A stretch of 64,000 nucleotides of DNA. Source: Elephas maximus indicus. Taxonomy: Eukaryota > Chordata > Mammalia > Proboscidea > Elephantidae. The position numbers and the translations under genes were made by a program. The stretch is from NCBI RefSeq assembly GCF_024166365.1, contig NC_064839.1, positions 16,478,878 through 16,542,877 of the forward strand, in the 5' to 3' direction. This document shows positions 46,101 to 53,817 of the stretch, one piece after another. How positions within the stretch are numbered: position 1 is the stretch's first letter; every line of letters begins with the position of its first letter. The notes below the pieces were generated by a model. It had not been told where the DNA came from, did not search any database, and saw nothing but the letters and a program-made list of their open reading frames with translations.

Positions 46101-47775
46101 AAAAGCATAACCAATGGCAGTGATGATGGCGCTCAGCCCTCTACGTCCACAGGTGAGTCTTGGCCCCACCCAGCAGGTTGTTGATTACCCACCCAAGCAA
46201 GAGTTGTTAGAAACAGTTTGATTATTTTTATGAACATTGACCATAAGTAGAAATTCATAAAGAGGTGTGTATTGGTTTGGTATTGATTGTTTTAATGGAG
46301 CTTGGAATTCATGAACCATGAAGACATTTAAGAGTGAGGGAGAGTCTCATAGAAAATAGAAATATTTTGTTTTTTAATGGGTTTTTACAACTGGAAATAT
46401 CAGTAGGCTTACAAGTATATAAAGACAATTCATTCCTGAGGTTGTTTTGGATTTTGTACGCCTGTTTCATTTAGGGGCACCAAATCAGTGCATCTGGCTG
46501 TTTTGAGCCAACTTGGTAAGTATGGAATTTAAGCATTTCGGAGCTTTTTCAGAACCAGTGTGATTTTGATAAAATATATCAGAGTGGCCTGTTGTCTGGG
46601 TGTTTAGTGCTTGACACTTGTGCTTTCCCACATAACTGATTCTGTACTGTCCTCTGATTGGATGTTCACTCCCCTCCACTCACCAGCTTTTCACTTCCCT
46701 TTTCCTTCCTTTGACCCTGTGTCTTTGGCGTCTTCAGAATATGGTTGTTCTTGATTCTCATGTTGTCTGGGAGTTTTCAAGATGGACTTTGAGACAGTCT
46801 AGAGTTTGACCCACCTGTGAGCTGTGGGTTTGTGACCTTTTTTTTCCCCCACTGAAAACAGAAAGGGTCCTTAATCCTTCTGGTTTTTGAAAAGTCATAA
46901 TTTCAAATGTTCATTTGCTGATCCCCTACTCTAGATAGGTTTCAGAGCGTACAGAAATGAATAAGAAAGGTATTCTGCCTTTAATTGTGATGGAGGAGGG
47001 AGGCAAAGCCAACTTCCATGAAAGGTTGAGAGCATGAACTGTGGGAACCCCCACCGTGCGAGTTTGAATCCCATCCTCTGCTCTCCTGTGACATTAGGCA
47101 AGTCAGTCTGTGTGTACCTCAGCGTTGTTTTCTGGAAAACAGATAACAGTGTTATCTTCTTTGTAGGGTTGTGTGATGATTAAATGAGTTGTTATGGGCA
47201 AAATGCTCAGAAAAGCTCCTGGCACATTGTAAGTGCTACGTGTGTGTTGTCGTTACTTTTTGTCATCATTACCACCACCATTATTAGGATATGCACGCTC
47301 CCGTTCTCTGTTGGAGAAGCCAGAGATAGAAACAAAGAACTGTTATCATTCCTTTGAGTTACATAATGCTCGTTACAGGTGTTTGATTTGATTAGAAAAG
47401 ACGTAGGTGCTTGTTACATATGAAATACTAAAATAGCACAGAAATATGTAACATGTAAAAGCGAAGTTCCCTCAGGGTGGCCATGCTTAAATGTGGTCTG
47501 TGTGAGAATAAGTATCTTTCAGTTATAGAAAATATTCATGAGCTGCAAATAACGCCCACACTTAGTTATTTTTTCCTTTTTTTCTGAAATAAGCACAAGA
47601 GCAAGATGATGTGCTCATAGTTGATTCGGATGAAGAAGGCCCTTCAGGCAACGCTGCCGTCAGTGAAGAAGAGAAGAGTCTCAAGAGGAAGCTGGATGAG
47701 AAGGAGAATGTCAGCGCGAAGAAACCACGTACAGAACCAACAGACGAGCTCGATGATGTGATAGCATTAGATTGA
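7018..47775 (+). CDS. UBA2: SUMO-activating enzyme subunit 2 (17 coding exons)
   Basis: Catalytic subunit of the nuclear SUMO E1 enzyme. With SAE1 it adenylates the SUMO C-terminus, forms a thioester on its own cysteine, and hands SUMO to UBC9. I joined 7018-7155, 13109-13192, 14483-14553, 15752-15816, 17460-17560, 19249-19370, 25786-25853, 26515-26630, 30065-30164, 31104-31270, 33451-33544, 33633-33745, 41270-41425, 42741-42837, 45056-45161, 46016-46152 and 47594-47775. This gives 1,917 nt: 638 residues plus TGA, with no stop or frameshift; human is 640 as I recall. Visible: glycine-rich nucleotide loop 24-29, Asp48, Asn56, Arg59, Lys72 and Asp117 of the adenylation site, catalytic Cys173, zinc cysteines 158/161/439/442, ubiquitin-fold domain about 445-548, VLIV plus acidic SUMO-interacting-type motif 585-593, basic nuclear signal about 608-624. 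The start ATG has a strong context (GCC before, G after). Identity is certain; the 5' UTR start is not resolved. Confidence 0.97.
7936..8105 (-). repeat. AfroSINE copy (UBA2 intron 1)
   Basis: Nearly consensus antisense copy retaining the CGAGTCGATTCCGACTC palindromic core and several CpGs, so comparatively young. Confidence 0.88.
8904..9060 (-). repeat. AfroSINE inserted in the intron-1 L1
   Basis: Antisense copy; ATGCATTG occurs at 8877-8884 and at 9061-9068, probably the duplicated target. Confidence 0.8.
9942..10153 (-). mobile_element. Short L1 3' end inserted in L1
   Basis: About 210 bp of L1 3' terminus in antisense, same subfamily as 3800-3990. Flanked by CTCATTGTGGTTTT at about 9928-9941 and 10154-10167. 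Confidence 0.85.
11815..13108 (+). other. UBA2 intron 1, 3' part
   Basis: AT-rich intronic sequence with no recognised element up to the exon 2 acceptor. The start of the intron (7156-7935) leaves the CpG island and is likewise plain. Confidence 0.6.
13109..13192 (+). CDS. UBA2: UBA2 coding exon 2 (residues 47-74)
   Basis: Acceptor TTGTAG, donor GTAACT, both phase 0. Holds Asp48, which contacts the ATP ribose in the family, and Asn56, Arg59 and Lys72 of the adenylation active site. Confidence 0.97.
13393..13508 (+). repeat. AfroSINE copy with internal deletion (intron 2)
   Basis: Sense copy with intact head but lacking about 75 bp between CTCCTTAG and ACGGCAAGGG. Confidence 0.85.
13977..14130 (-). 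repeat. AfroSINE copy (intron 2)
   Basis: Antisense copy, flanked by similar CCTTATATA/CCTTGTATA sequences. Confidence 0.85.
14483..14553 (+). CDS. UBA2: UBA2 coding exon 3 (residues 75-98, part)
   Basis: Acceptor TTCCAG. The only GT that keeps frame with exon 4 is GAG|GTCTGC at 14554, a weak donor with unusual +3, +4 and +6 bases. Codon 98 is split as AG|C and reads serine; human has asparagine as I recall. Confidence 0.95.
14554..15751 (+). other. UBA2 intron 3
   Basis: No repeat or RNA gene recognised. Confidence 0.6.
15752..15816 (+). CDS. UBA2: UBA2 coding exon 4 (residues 98-120, part)
   Basis: Acceptor TTGTAG, donor GTGAGA. Includes the N-A-L-D-N segment with Asp117, which in E1 enzymes helps position the magnesium-ATP. 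Confidence 0.96.
15817..16905 (+). other. UBA2 intron 4, left part
   Basis: No element recognised before the SINE at 16917. Confidence 0.6.
16917..17120 (+). repeat. AfroSINE, long subfamily, with target-site duplication
   Basis: Sense copy carrying the extra GGAAGATGTGGCAGTCTGC block that shorter copies lack. GGACTCTGAAC flanks it at 16906-16916 and 17121-17131, a perfect 11-bp duplication. Confidence 0.9.
17460..17560 (+). CDS. UBA2: UBA2 coding exon 5 (residues 120-153)
   Basis: Acceptor GTCCAG, donor GTAAAG, ending in phase 0. Completes the core of the adenylation fold, including the ARNHVN and SGTAGYLGQ segments typical of E1-type enzymes. Confidence 0.97.
17561..19248 (+). other. UBA2 intron 5
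   Basis: Contains a 20-bp SINE-tail remnant at about 17897-17917, and 17985-18110 resembles an old L1 3' end. The rest is unassigned. Confidence 0.5.
19249..19370 (+). CDS. UBA2: UBA2 coding exon 6 (residues 154-194, catalytic Cys)
   Basis: Carries the catalytic cysteine, Cys173, in the F-P-G-C-T-I-R context, and the first zinc pair Cys158 and Cys161. The numbering equals that of human UBA2, so nothing has been gained or lost upstream. Acceptor GCCAG, donor GTAAGA; phase 2 at the end. Confidence 0.97.
19970..21562 (+). mobile_element. Younger L1 3' end (intron 6)
   Basis: 5'-truncated sense L1 of about 1.6 kb: end of ORF2, a run of 14 G at 20447-20460, the lineage-specific 3' UTR and AATAAA near 21540. 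Confidence 0.82.
21684..21845 (-). repeat. AfroSINE copy
   Basis: Antisense copy with a TTGTTCTTGTT-type tail; A-rich near-duplicates AAAAAGGAAAT and AAAAAGAAAT flank it. Confidence 0.83.
22037..22578 (+). repeat. LTR-like element, unclassified
   Basis: About 540 bp beginning TG and ending CA, with GAGATAAATCT near 22508 as a possible AATAAA-type signal, and internal near-repeats of CCAGCAGCC...TTACCTGCC. A 24-bp unit is tandemly duplicated at about 22085-22133. I do not recognise the family and saw no clear target duplication. Confidence 0.45.
22920..23075 (-). repeat. AfroSINE copy
   Basis: Antisense copy directly adjoining the unclassified repeat at 23090. Confidence 0.85.
23090..23587 (+). 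repeat. Unclassified interspersed repeat, copy A
   Basis: Shares its left end (GCTGCTATAACAGAAATACC-like), interior and right end (GGGGGACACAATTCAATCC) with 34873-35284. Family unknown to me. Confidence 0.6.
24537..24602 (+). repeat. AfroSINE tail fragment
   Basis: Only the CTATGAGTCGGAATCAACTTG tail region and T-rich end remain. Confidence 0.7.
24626..24830 (+). repeat. AfroSINE, long subfamily
   Basis: Sense copy with the AAAGATGTGGCAGTC block. Confidence 0.87.
25341..25551 (-). repeat. AfroSINE, long subfamily
   Basis: Antisense copy about 230 bp left of UBA2 exon 7. 24986-25340 before it is unassigned. Confidence 0.85.
25786..25853 (+). CDS. UBA2: UBA2 coding exon 7 (residues 194-217, part)
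   Basis: Acceptor TTACAG, donor GTGAGT. Encodes the acidic start of the linker in the catalytic-cysteine domain. Tryptophan 217 is split across the junction with exon 8. Confidence 0.96.
25960..26161 (+). repeat. AfroSINE, divergent subfamily (intron 7)
   Basis: Sense copy with the GGCCTGGTGATCTACTTCC block, also found at 57626, and weaker similarity to the main type; probably older. Confidence 0.75.
26185..26345 (-). repeat. MIR SINE
   Basis: Antisense MIR core (CCATTTTACTGGTGAAGAAA...) with the usual decay. Confidence 0.65.
26515..26630 (+). CDS. UBA2: UBA2 coding exon 8 (residues 217-255)
   Basis: Acceptor TTGAAG before GGGAAC, donor GTTAGC. The linker reads E-A-E-A-R-A-S-N; my recollection of human has an additional alternating A-R pair here. 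This accounts for the 638 versus 640 residue total. Confidence 0.95.
27471..27545 (+). repeat. TG/CG microsatellite (intron 8)
   Basis: (TG)n with CG and CATG interruptions. It creates long Cys/Val or His/Thr open readings that are not genes. 27227-27262 is an exact 18-bp tandem duplication nearby. Confidence 0.9.
27945..28905 (+). repeat. Old L2-type LINE sequence
   Basis: Starts with CTATGTGCCAGGCACTG and continues with AGGAGGTGGCATTTAAACCC-like segments typical of an ancient mammalian repeat. The 103-residue open reading inside is not supported as a gene. Confidence 0.55.
28930..29190 (+). repeat. L2 LINE 3' end
   Basis: TTCAAGGCCCTCCATAAAATG through TTCAATAAATAATCATTGAA, the usual L2 terminus. 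Confidence 0.6.
29574..29684 (-). mobile_element. L1 3' UTR scrap
   Basis: Antisense piece of the same L1 3' end seen at 8250 and 36985 (AATACATACAGCAGAACATA...). Confidence 0.65.
30065..30164 (+). CDS. UBA2: UBA2 coding exon 9 (residues 256-289, part)
   Basis: Follows a long pyrimidine tract and AAG acceptor; donor GTAAAG. Encodes the [10 protein letters not shown] helix and the basic W-R-K-R-K segment of the catalytic-cysteine domain. Confidence 0.96.
30165..31103 (+). other. UBA2 intron 9
   Basis: 30260-30600 looks like an old LINE 3' region; the rest is plain. Confidence 0.45.
31104..31270 (+). CDS. UBA2: UBA2 coding exon 10 (residues 289-344)
   Basis: Acceptor CATAG, donor GTTCGT, a weak site that keeps +5 G. 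Encodes the acidic, glutamine-rich loop and following helix of the catalytic-cysteine half-domain. Residue 318 or so is Ser in Y-A-S-L-F, where human has Arg as I recall. Confidence 0.96.
31271..32613 (+). other. UBA2 intron 10, left part
   Basis: Mostly plain; 32150-32370 is a decayed antisense MIR. Confidence 0.5.
32625..32996 (+). repeat. AfroSINE interrupted by a second AfroSINE
   Basis: Outer element is 32625-32749 plus 32931-32996, with outer duplication ATATTCTGCTG at 32614-32624 and 32997-33007. The inner copy is listed separately. Confidence 0.87.
32750..32918 (+). repeat. Inner AfroSINE
   Basis: Complete sense copy inside another SINE; GGGAAACCCTAT at 32738-32749 and 32919-32930 is its duplicated target. 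Retains CpGs in the tail. Confidence 0.88.
33451..33544 (+). CDS. UBA2: UBA2 coding exon 11 (residues 345-376, part)
   Basis: Acceptor TGGCAG, strong donor GTAAGT. Encodes the D-D-P-S-A-M-D-F-V segment that returns the chain to the adenylation domain. Confidence 0.97.
33633..33745 (+). CDS. UBA2: UBA2 coding exon 12 (residues 376-413)
   Basis: Separated from exon 11 by an intron of only 88 bp. Acceptor CCCCAG, donor GTGAGT. Encodes the conserved A-G-N-I-I-P-A and T-N-A-V-I-A-G helices of the adenylation domain. Confidence 0.97.
34066..34230 (+). repeat. AfroSINE copy (intron 12)
   Basis: Sense copy from CCTGGTGGCATAG to GGCGCTGGGTTTTG. Confidence 0.87.
34231..34872 (+). other. UBA2 intron 12, plain segment
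   Basis: AT-rich, with a short TA/TG tract at about 34645-34687; nothing else recognised. Confidence 0.55.
34873..35284 (+). repeat. Unclassified interspersed repeat, copy B
   Basis: Related to 23090-23587 along its length and at both ends; shorter internally. Confidence 0.6.
36607..36805 (-). repeat. AfroSINE, long subfamily, in L1
   Basis: Antisense copy inside L1 ORF2-derived sequence, which resumes with GAACTACCATATGACC. Confidence 0.85.
36982..38346 (-). mobile_element. Antisense L1 3' end nested in the sense L1
   Basis: About 1.36 kb. AGTGATGTCTTT on the left and AGTGAAGTCTTT on the right look like its target duplication with one change. Includes a CA/TG run at about 37712-37732. Confidence 0.8.
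40372..40650 (-). repeat. Old L1-type 3' sequence
   Basis: ACCATAAACGCACCCATTTAAAG-like segment typical of ancient mammalian L1 ends, antisense. Confidence 0.55.
41270..41425 (+). CDS. UBA2: UBA2 coding exon 13 (residues 414-465)
   Basis: Encodes the second zinc pair, Cys439 and Cys442, in P-N-C-Y-V-C, and the start of the ubiquitin-fold domain that recruits UBC9. Acceptor CAAAG, donor GTAAAC. Both exon ends are in phase 0. Confidence 0.97.
41426..42740 (+). other. UBA2 intron 13
   Basis: No repeat or RNA gene recognised. Confidence 0.6.
42741..42837 (+). CDS. UBA2: UBA2 coding exon 14 (residues 466-498, part)
   Basis: Acceptor TTGCAG, donor GTATTA, a poor match beyond +1 to +4. Encodes ubiquitin-fold strands, including D-V-Q-I-E-D-G-K-G. 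Confidence 0.96.
42838..45055 (+). other. UBA2 intron 14
   Basis: Plain, apart from L2-like traces at about 44170-44580. Confidence 0.5.
45056..45161 (+). CDS. UBA2: UBA2 coding exon 15 (residues 498-533, part)
   Basis: Acceptor TTCTAG, donor GTAGGC. Encodes the rest of the ubiquitin-fold domain, with the L-S-E-F-G-I-R-N-G and Q-D-Y-T-L-L-I-N segments. Confidence 0.97.
45255..45375 (+). repeat. AfroSINE, 3'-truncated (intron 15)
   Basis: Sense head and body, ending abruptly at GTCCTGTAGGG before the tail. 45376-46015 is plain. Confidence 0.83.
46016..46152 (+). CDS. UBA2: UBA2 coding exon 16 (residues 533-579, part)
   Basis: Acceptor TTACAG, donor GTGAGT. Ends the ubiquitin-fold domain and enters the disordered serine/threonine-rich tail. 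An adjacent reading that runs on into the intron is not coding. Confidence 0.96.
46153..47593 (+). other. UBA2 intron 16
   Basis: Contains a sense MIR at about 47020-47240 (GAGTTTGAATCCCATC...GATTAAATGAG); otherwise plain. Confidence 0.55.
47594..47775 (+). CDS. UBA2: UBA2 coding exon 17 (residues 579-638 and stop)
   Basis: Encodes the hydrophobic VLIV plus D-S-D-E-E motif (585-593), resembling a phospho-regulated SUMO-interacting motif, a lysine/arginine nuclear signal (about 608-624), and the conserved terminal E-L-D-D-V-I-A-L-D. The stretch between signal and terminus differs from human as I recall it. The stop TGA is at 47773-47775. Confidence 0.96.
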
Positions 47776-48605
47776 AGAGAAAACTGCCTCTGAACAGAAC
47801 CTTATTGCATTAAGTCGTCTGGGCAGAACCAGATTGTTATGTCCTTTGTTCCAAAGGGAAAAAAATTCACACCAATGACTTGAAAACGATTCTGCTCCCT
47901 TTGAAAGCATTCATTTTGCTAGAACTATTAGGAACATGACGGTGTGCTGCGTTGAAAGTAGGAATATAGTTTTAAAACTTTTTGAACAAAGTGTGTGCAT
48001 AAACACTCATGAGAGGAAAAAACACGGTGCATGTTGCCTTTTTAATGTAAATACCCTTAGGTATCATTTAATAGTTTTAAAATATTGTGGTTTAGTAAAG
48101 TTGATACCTGGTTATAAATATTATGCCTTTATTTTTGGTTAGAAAAAGACTTATTTTTAGCCTAGATCTAACCATTTTCATACTCTGACTGAAACAGGTT
48201 CAAAGAAGTATCAAGTGCTATGCATTGAAACGTTTTTAAATGTTAACTGGCACTGTATATTACTGTAAAACAATGTTAACTTACTCAAGTTGTCAGTTTG
48301 TACTGCCTGGTATGTCTGTGTAAGAAGCCCAATTTTTGTGTATTGTTACAGTTTCAGGTTATTTATATTTGACATTTTGTAAAACTCAAATACAACTATA
48401 CTGTTTTTGGACCAAATAAATGTCATCTGCTCACTTGTCACACATGCCTGCACAGTTCACATTTCTGCTGCCTTATTGGGCTGTACATTGTGTGTACTAC
48501 AGGCATGCTGAATTCTTCCCATTTAAAAAAAATCAACTTTTAATGGGTGTGAAGGTTTAAAGAGATCTCCACTGTTTGCCATAGATGAGTACTTTCTAAA
48601 ATAAA
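47776..48605 (+). other. UBA2: UBA2 3' UTR with two polyadenylation signals
   Basis: About 800 bp of AT-rich, repeat-free sequence follows the stop codon. AATAAA occurs at 48415-48420 and again at 48600-48605, each followed by GT- or T-rich sequence. The first looks like the main site. Cleavage positions are inferred. Confidence 0.75.
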
Positions 48606-51600
48606 GCTTTTTATGGCAGTGTTGCTTTTTTTATTTGAATTGTCAAGAGTTGGTCTTTTGTTCAGAACATGTTAGTGATCTTTGTCCAGCACCACTAACT
48701 TTTAGAGCCTTGGCATTGAGGTGCCCGGAGTAGGGCAGCTTTCCTCCATCCTGTAGTCCTTCCCTGGGTTGCCGCAGTTCACTAGAGTCCCTGGCCAGTC
48801 AGCAGCATTCAGCTCTCTCGCCATGGACCTCAGAAAGCCTTGGTCCCCAGGGTACTCTCATCACATGTGAACGTGCCTTGGGTTTTCTGAGAACAAAAAC
48901 CATTTTCCCTGTCCATACCTGTATAGGGTCGCTGTGAGTCGGAATCGACTCGACGGCAGTGGGTGGTGGCTGTACCTGTGCCCTGGGTGTTTTTGGCCAC
49001 AGTTCTTCACTTTTATGTGAGACCTAAATTTCAAATTTAGTAATTCTTTGTATTGCTTCATCTTAGGTAATTCTTACTCTGCCACCCAGCTTATTAAATC
49101 TTGCTCCTTGTTTTGTACGCTTTGAACATTTCAGCATATAATGAAAGCCTTCTGACAAATCACTTTGAACAAGACTCTAACCTCATGCTGCTTGAAATCT
49201 CCAGGATGGAGCCAGCCTTCTGATAAAGCAGCTGTCAGCAAGCGGATCGCCACCCACAACTGGGCCCGTGATGCTCGCTCTGCCTTGAGCTTTTTAGATG
49301 GCGCTGAATTTTCCTCCAGAAAAAAAAAAAAAATTCCGAGTTATAGAACTATGTAAGGAAATGCTCAGAAATGAGCTTAGGTTGACCAGTTGGTGACTGA
49401 TGATCATCGGAATCCTTGACTTCTGAAAATCTGTCCAGAATTTTGAAATCCTTTCCATTCTTTACACCTCATCCTGCCTCGTAGACATAATCTTTCAGAA
49501 TGTTTCCAGCATTTTGTGTTCTTTTGATTTTTTTCTCATTTCCAGGCACATGGCATTAGATGCCAGTTAGATCTCTGGATTTGCAGCTCTTTGGGCAGAA
49601 CTGTAGTTTTTATCTTTGCCACAACTCTGTTACTGCCTTTTCTAGCACGTTCTGTCCGTTTTGCTCCTGCTCTTAAAAGTTAGGCACTGGGTTTGTTTTT
49701 TTTTTTTTTTTTTTTCTTAAAAGTTAAGGGTTTTCCAGCAAGGCAGATCTGACTACTAGGCACACAGGACTTGCTCAACTAGACAGTAAGCTCCGCAGAT
49801 CCCAGGCTGCCTTCACAGCTCTGGAGAATGGAGATCCTTCAGGTCTGGGGTAGTATTTGTGGTGTTCCTGTGCGAATTACATCTCAGTGGGGAGCTGGAA
49901 CCAAGGATCCTTAAGGCTGTTTCCCCAACAGCTTCCATTTCCATCCTGAAATACAATGTTGACAAACCATCTTGCGGCCCCACTGAGACCCAAGTTTAGC
50001 TAGAAATCTCAGTGTCCCAAAGATGAAACTACACTCGTGGCATGTACCATGAGGAGATTCAGCATTCCTCAAATAGAGCCTGAACCCTTAATGAAATAAC
50101 TTAGCAGGCAAAGATCATTAATGGATCTCAAAACCTTTAGGTAAAAGGGGAAACAAGGACCCTTCACAGTGGACAGATATGTCACCACCAAAATTGAGTT
50201 ATCAAATCTCACCATGAATGGAGCAACCTGATATGTGCTTCCTGATGAGATTTTGAAGAACACAACAGCACTCTGCCAAAAAACATGGTTAACCCAAATC
50301 TAATCAAGCCTCTAGATTCCAGCTGATAGAAAATGGAGGGACAAGTTAAACAACATTAAGAGGAAAATAGATAAGTACAGAATGTGACGCATTCCATAAC
50401 TCAGATGCCTGGTATCGGTAAGTCATTGAAAGGTGAAGGCAGTTATTTTAGATTGAAAGAAAGAGACACACCTAATGTATTGAATCCTTTTTTGTCTTGG
50501 TTCAACAAAATAAATGATTAACATTTCTTGTGACCATCAGGGAAGTTTGAAAATGGAATGGATGTTAGATGATACGGAATTGTTTTTTCTTAGGCATGTA
50601 GTTATGTAGACCAATATTCTTATTCTTACAACGTTAGAGATGAAGTTTCATGATAGCTATGACTTTTAAAAGGCTCAGCAAGATAAGTAATGGAGGAAAA
50701 AAAAAAGCAAAATGTTGACATTTATGGAATCTAGGTGGAGTGTATATACATTATCCATTGTACTATCCAACTTTTCTCTGAAAACTTTTATAATAAAAGT
50801 GAGTAAGCATGTTTTGTGCCTATGTGACTTTTCAAAGTTTTGTATCTGAGCATATATTATGGTTGAAATCAGAAGGACAATAAAGACTTAAAAATATAAC
50901 TGGGAAGGAGAAAGTGTTAAAGTGATTCTTGGGTCCAACCCTGGTGAAATTGGTTTTTCCTATCCTGTTGCCAGGTCATGATTTAGGAAGGATTCTCTTC
51001 TATTTGAGCCTCCAGAGAACTGAAGAGAAGAGGGCAAAGTTCAGAATAGATTTATGGTCCATTCAGAAGCTGCCCAGAAAGTGGTTGGTTCATAATAGAT
51101 GCTCCTGTTGCTAAAAATTATTTGTGTGTGGCACACATAACTGAAGTGGACTTGCCCGATGACCAAGGGACATGGGCAAATTTAAGCCTCCCACAAGCCT
51201 TTTGGGATATACAAAAAGTAAAAGAAATCGGGCAAGAAAAGATGTCAGCATGTTTCTAATATCGAGATTTGTAGCAGGGTGAATGCATCTTGTTTTTTCT
51301 GCATCTTAAAGCTGTATTCCTGAGGTCCAGAGACTTCATGTGACCATTTCAATGAAAGATATATTTAGCAAAGTATTTTTGAAGACATTTTCATACTGGG
51401 AATACATTATTTGCATTCTGCTTTCACAAAATAAAGTCAACTGGGTTGCATTCTAGGGCTACAATGTGGTATTTAGTTTGGTTATATTTTGAAGATAATT
51501 ATCTCCTGGTAAAGTAATATTTTGGGAAGTGTTGCTGAGTGTCTCTGACTCATGCCAGCTCTAGAGTTTTTCATCTAGCAATGAGTGATGACTCATTAGA

Positions 51601-53653
51601 GGAAGACCCTGAGCAAACACCTTAGTAGAATGCACGGTTCTCCAAGAAGTTGCTCAGGCTTTGTACTCTAGAAACCTAACAGTTTACTTTGATTCTCAAA
51701 AGATAAATCAAAGTCATGAAATGTAGGTTTTGTACACATGATGCCAATCACTCATTCTGCGTGTGCTGCATTCCTACTCTGCCGCACTCAGTGGAAAGCC
51801 TTGCCAACGTGGTCAACTTGGCTGGATACCTTTGAAAGCAGTAAGACTAGGCTAGTGTGCAGAGAAACCCAGCTTCCTCATCAGTGGCAGCAATAGATGA
51901 TAGCACGGGGACCTGAGGACCCATGTCCCGTGTGCCGCCAAGGTCACGGGTGAATTGCCAGAAGATTTTCAGTTGGTCCCTGTGGCATTTTCCAGCAGCA
52001 CTGAAAGTCACAGGTACCAACCTCAGGCTCAAAAATGTGATACCAAAATCTGCAGGAATCGGCATCCCCAAGTAGCTGCTCACTGAACTGTAGATTAGCT
52101 AGGGACTTTGCCGTGTTACAAAGTTTGGTCAAAAATTCCCATACCTAAGTCCAGTGGTAAGATTTCAAGGCAAGAAAAAGAAGGCTCTTCCCCAGTCAAG
52201 GTTCCAGGATGGCCACTTCTTTCCCTGATGAAAGAAGCAAGCTGCAAGTGTCAGATACTAACCCTAATTCTTGGAGTGCAGAACCAATCTGTCTGCTGTC
52301 AAGGCTTTAACCTTGTATGCCTCCAGAGAGGCCTAGGGGAGACACCAGGACCAGGGGACTTTGAGGGTGGACTCAATCTGGTTGAAAGAGTTGGGGCTTA
52401 AAGAAGAGAAGATGGGAAAATTCCCTTGGGCAAACAAAAATCTTTCAGTGTATCAGGCAGAAAACTCACTGTGGTTGTGGGGATGTGTGGTGTGGGAGGA
52501 CTGGTCCTGAGCACTGAGCTGGGAGAGATAGAAGTGTGCTTCAGGTGAAAGATTCCTGCAGCTCTCCCCACGAAACATTCTTCTATAAGGGTGAAGACTG
52601 TTGCAGGTGTTTGAGAGAGAAAGGTGTCTGGGTCCCAGCAACTCTTCCCTGTGGAGTTCGACTGTCCTTTTCTTCATAAGACAAGCTAACCAGCCACATC
52701 TGATTGACGTGGGATCCAAGATCCCGTGGGAAAACCCCTGATTCGTGTCCATAAGTGGGGGTCCAAACAATACAGAAGATACAGACAGATGAGGGAGTCG
52801 GATGGAAGCTAGATTAGAAGGAGTCAACGAAGGGATCCCTTAAAAAAAAAAAAAAAACCATTAGTGTGGACAGAGTCTGGGCAGCATCAGCCCCTAGGGC
52901 CCCAGAAGAAGGAGATGGTGGTCTGGGCATGGTGTGAATCTGTACTGGATCTACCCTGTTTCAGCCTCTTTTGCATGTCCATTTGCCTAGACAAAGGGGA
53001 GACTCTGGGGTTGCACTGAGAGGAGGATAAAACTAAAAAAAAAAAAAAAAAGGCCCAAGTAATTCCGTTATGAAACCCCTCCATTCTTCAAGAGTGGGAT
53101 CCAGGTACTGATGTGGGGGAGCCAACTCATACCAGCTCCAAGAGCTGATCACATCCATCTCTTCCTAACCCTGACACCACACTGGTAATATGAAATTGGC
53201 CATGGTGGGAGTATTGGCATCATGGCAACTGGCAAATTGCTACCAATTAGGGCTTTGTCTCCTGGAAAGCTGGTTGTTAAACATTTACCAGCACTCCACT
53301 AAGCCCAAGAAAAAAATGGCCAGAGGGAGAGAAATGAACACAACAGTGAGTCCGCAGATGATGCTCTAAATCCCACGAATCAGTGCCTTTTCTTCTTCAT
53401 CACTGCACTTCCCCAGATTAGAGCCATAGAAATGAGATCGCTCAACAAGCCTTTAGCAAGGACACAAAAGAAGACATTCAGGTAAGGTGTAGATGGGACT
53501 ACACAATTTTGAATACTACTCCACTTAACAACTGCCCTAATGTTGAACATTGACTATTCAGGTTGTTTTTTGTTCGTTTGTCTTACTATTAGAGTGAGTA
53601 ATGGAATTTAGCTGACCTTGGATGGCAACATAGTTTAAATCTTGAAAGCTCTA
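48606..53653. other. UBA2-WTIP intergenic region
   Basis: Holds a SINE-tail scrap (48925-48969), poly-A runs near 49320 and 53036, a GTTTG-plus-T tract near 49690, and 49900-50530 of possible but unclassified old repeat. No gene recognised. Confidence 0.5.
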
Positions 53654-53817
53654 AAACAAAACCAAACCTGTTGCAGTCCGGTTGATTCTGACTCATAGCG
53701 ACCCTATAGGCCAAAATACAACTGCCCAGTGGTGTTTCCAAGGAGCAGCTGGTGGATCTGAACTGCAGACCTTTTGGGTAGCAGCTAAGCTCTTAACCAC
53801 TGCACCACCAGGGCTCC
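53654..53817 (-). repeat. AfroSINE copy (intergenic)
   Basis: Antisense, near-complete; AAGCTCTAA and AGGCTCTAA flank it. 53818-55039 to the right is unassigned up to the WTIP island. Confidence 0.85.

Noticed and set aside
52108-52827. Open readings of 97 and 124 residues in the intergenic region
   Set aside because: No recognisable motif, no splice structure, and overlapping frames on opposite strands; consistent with chance.
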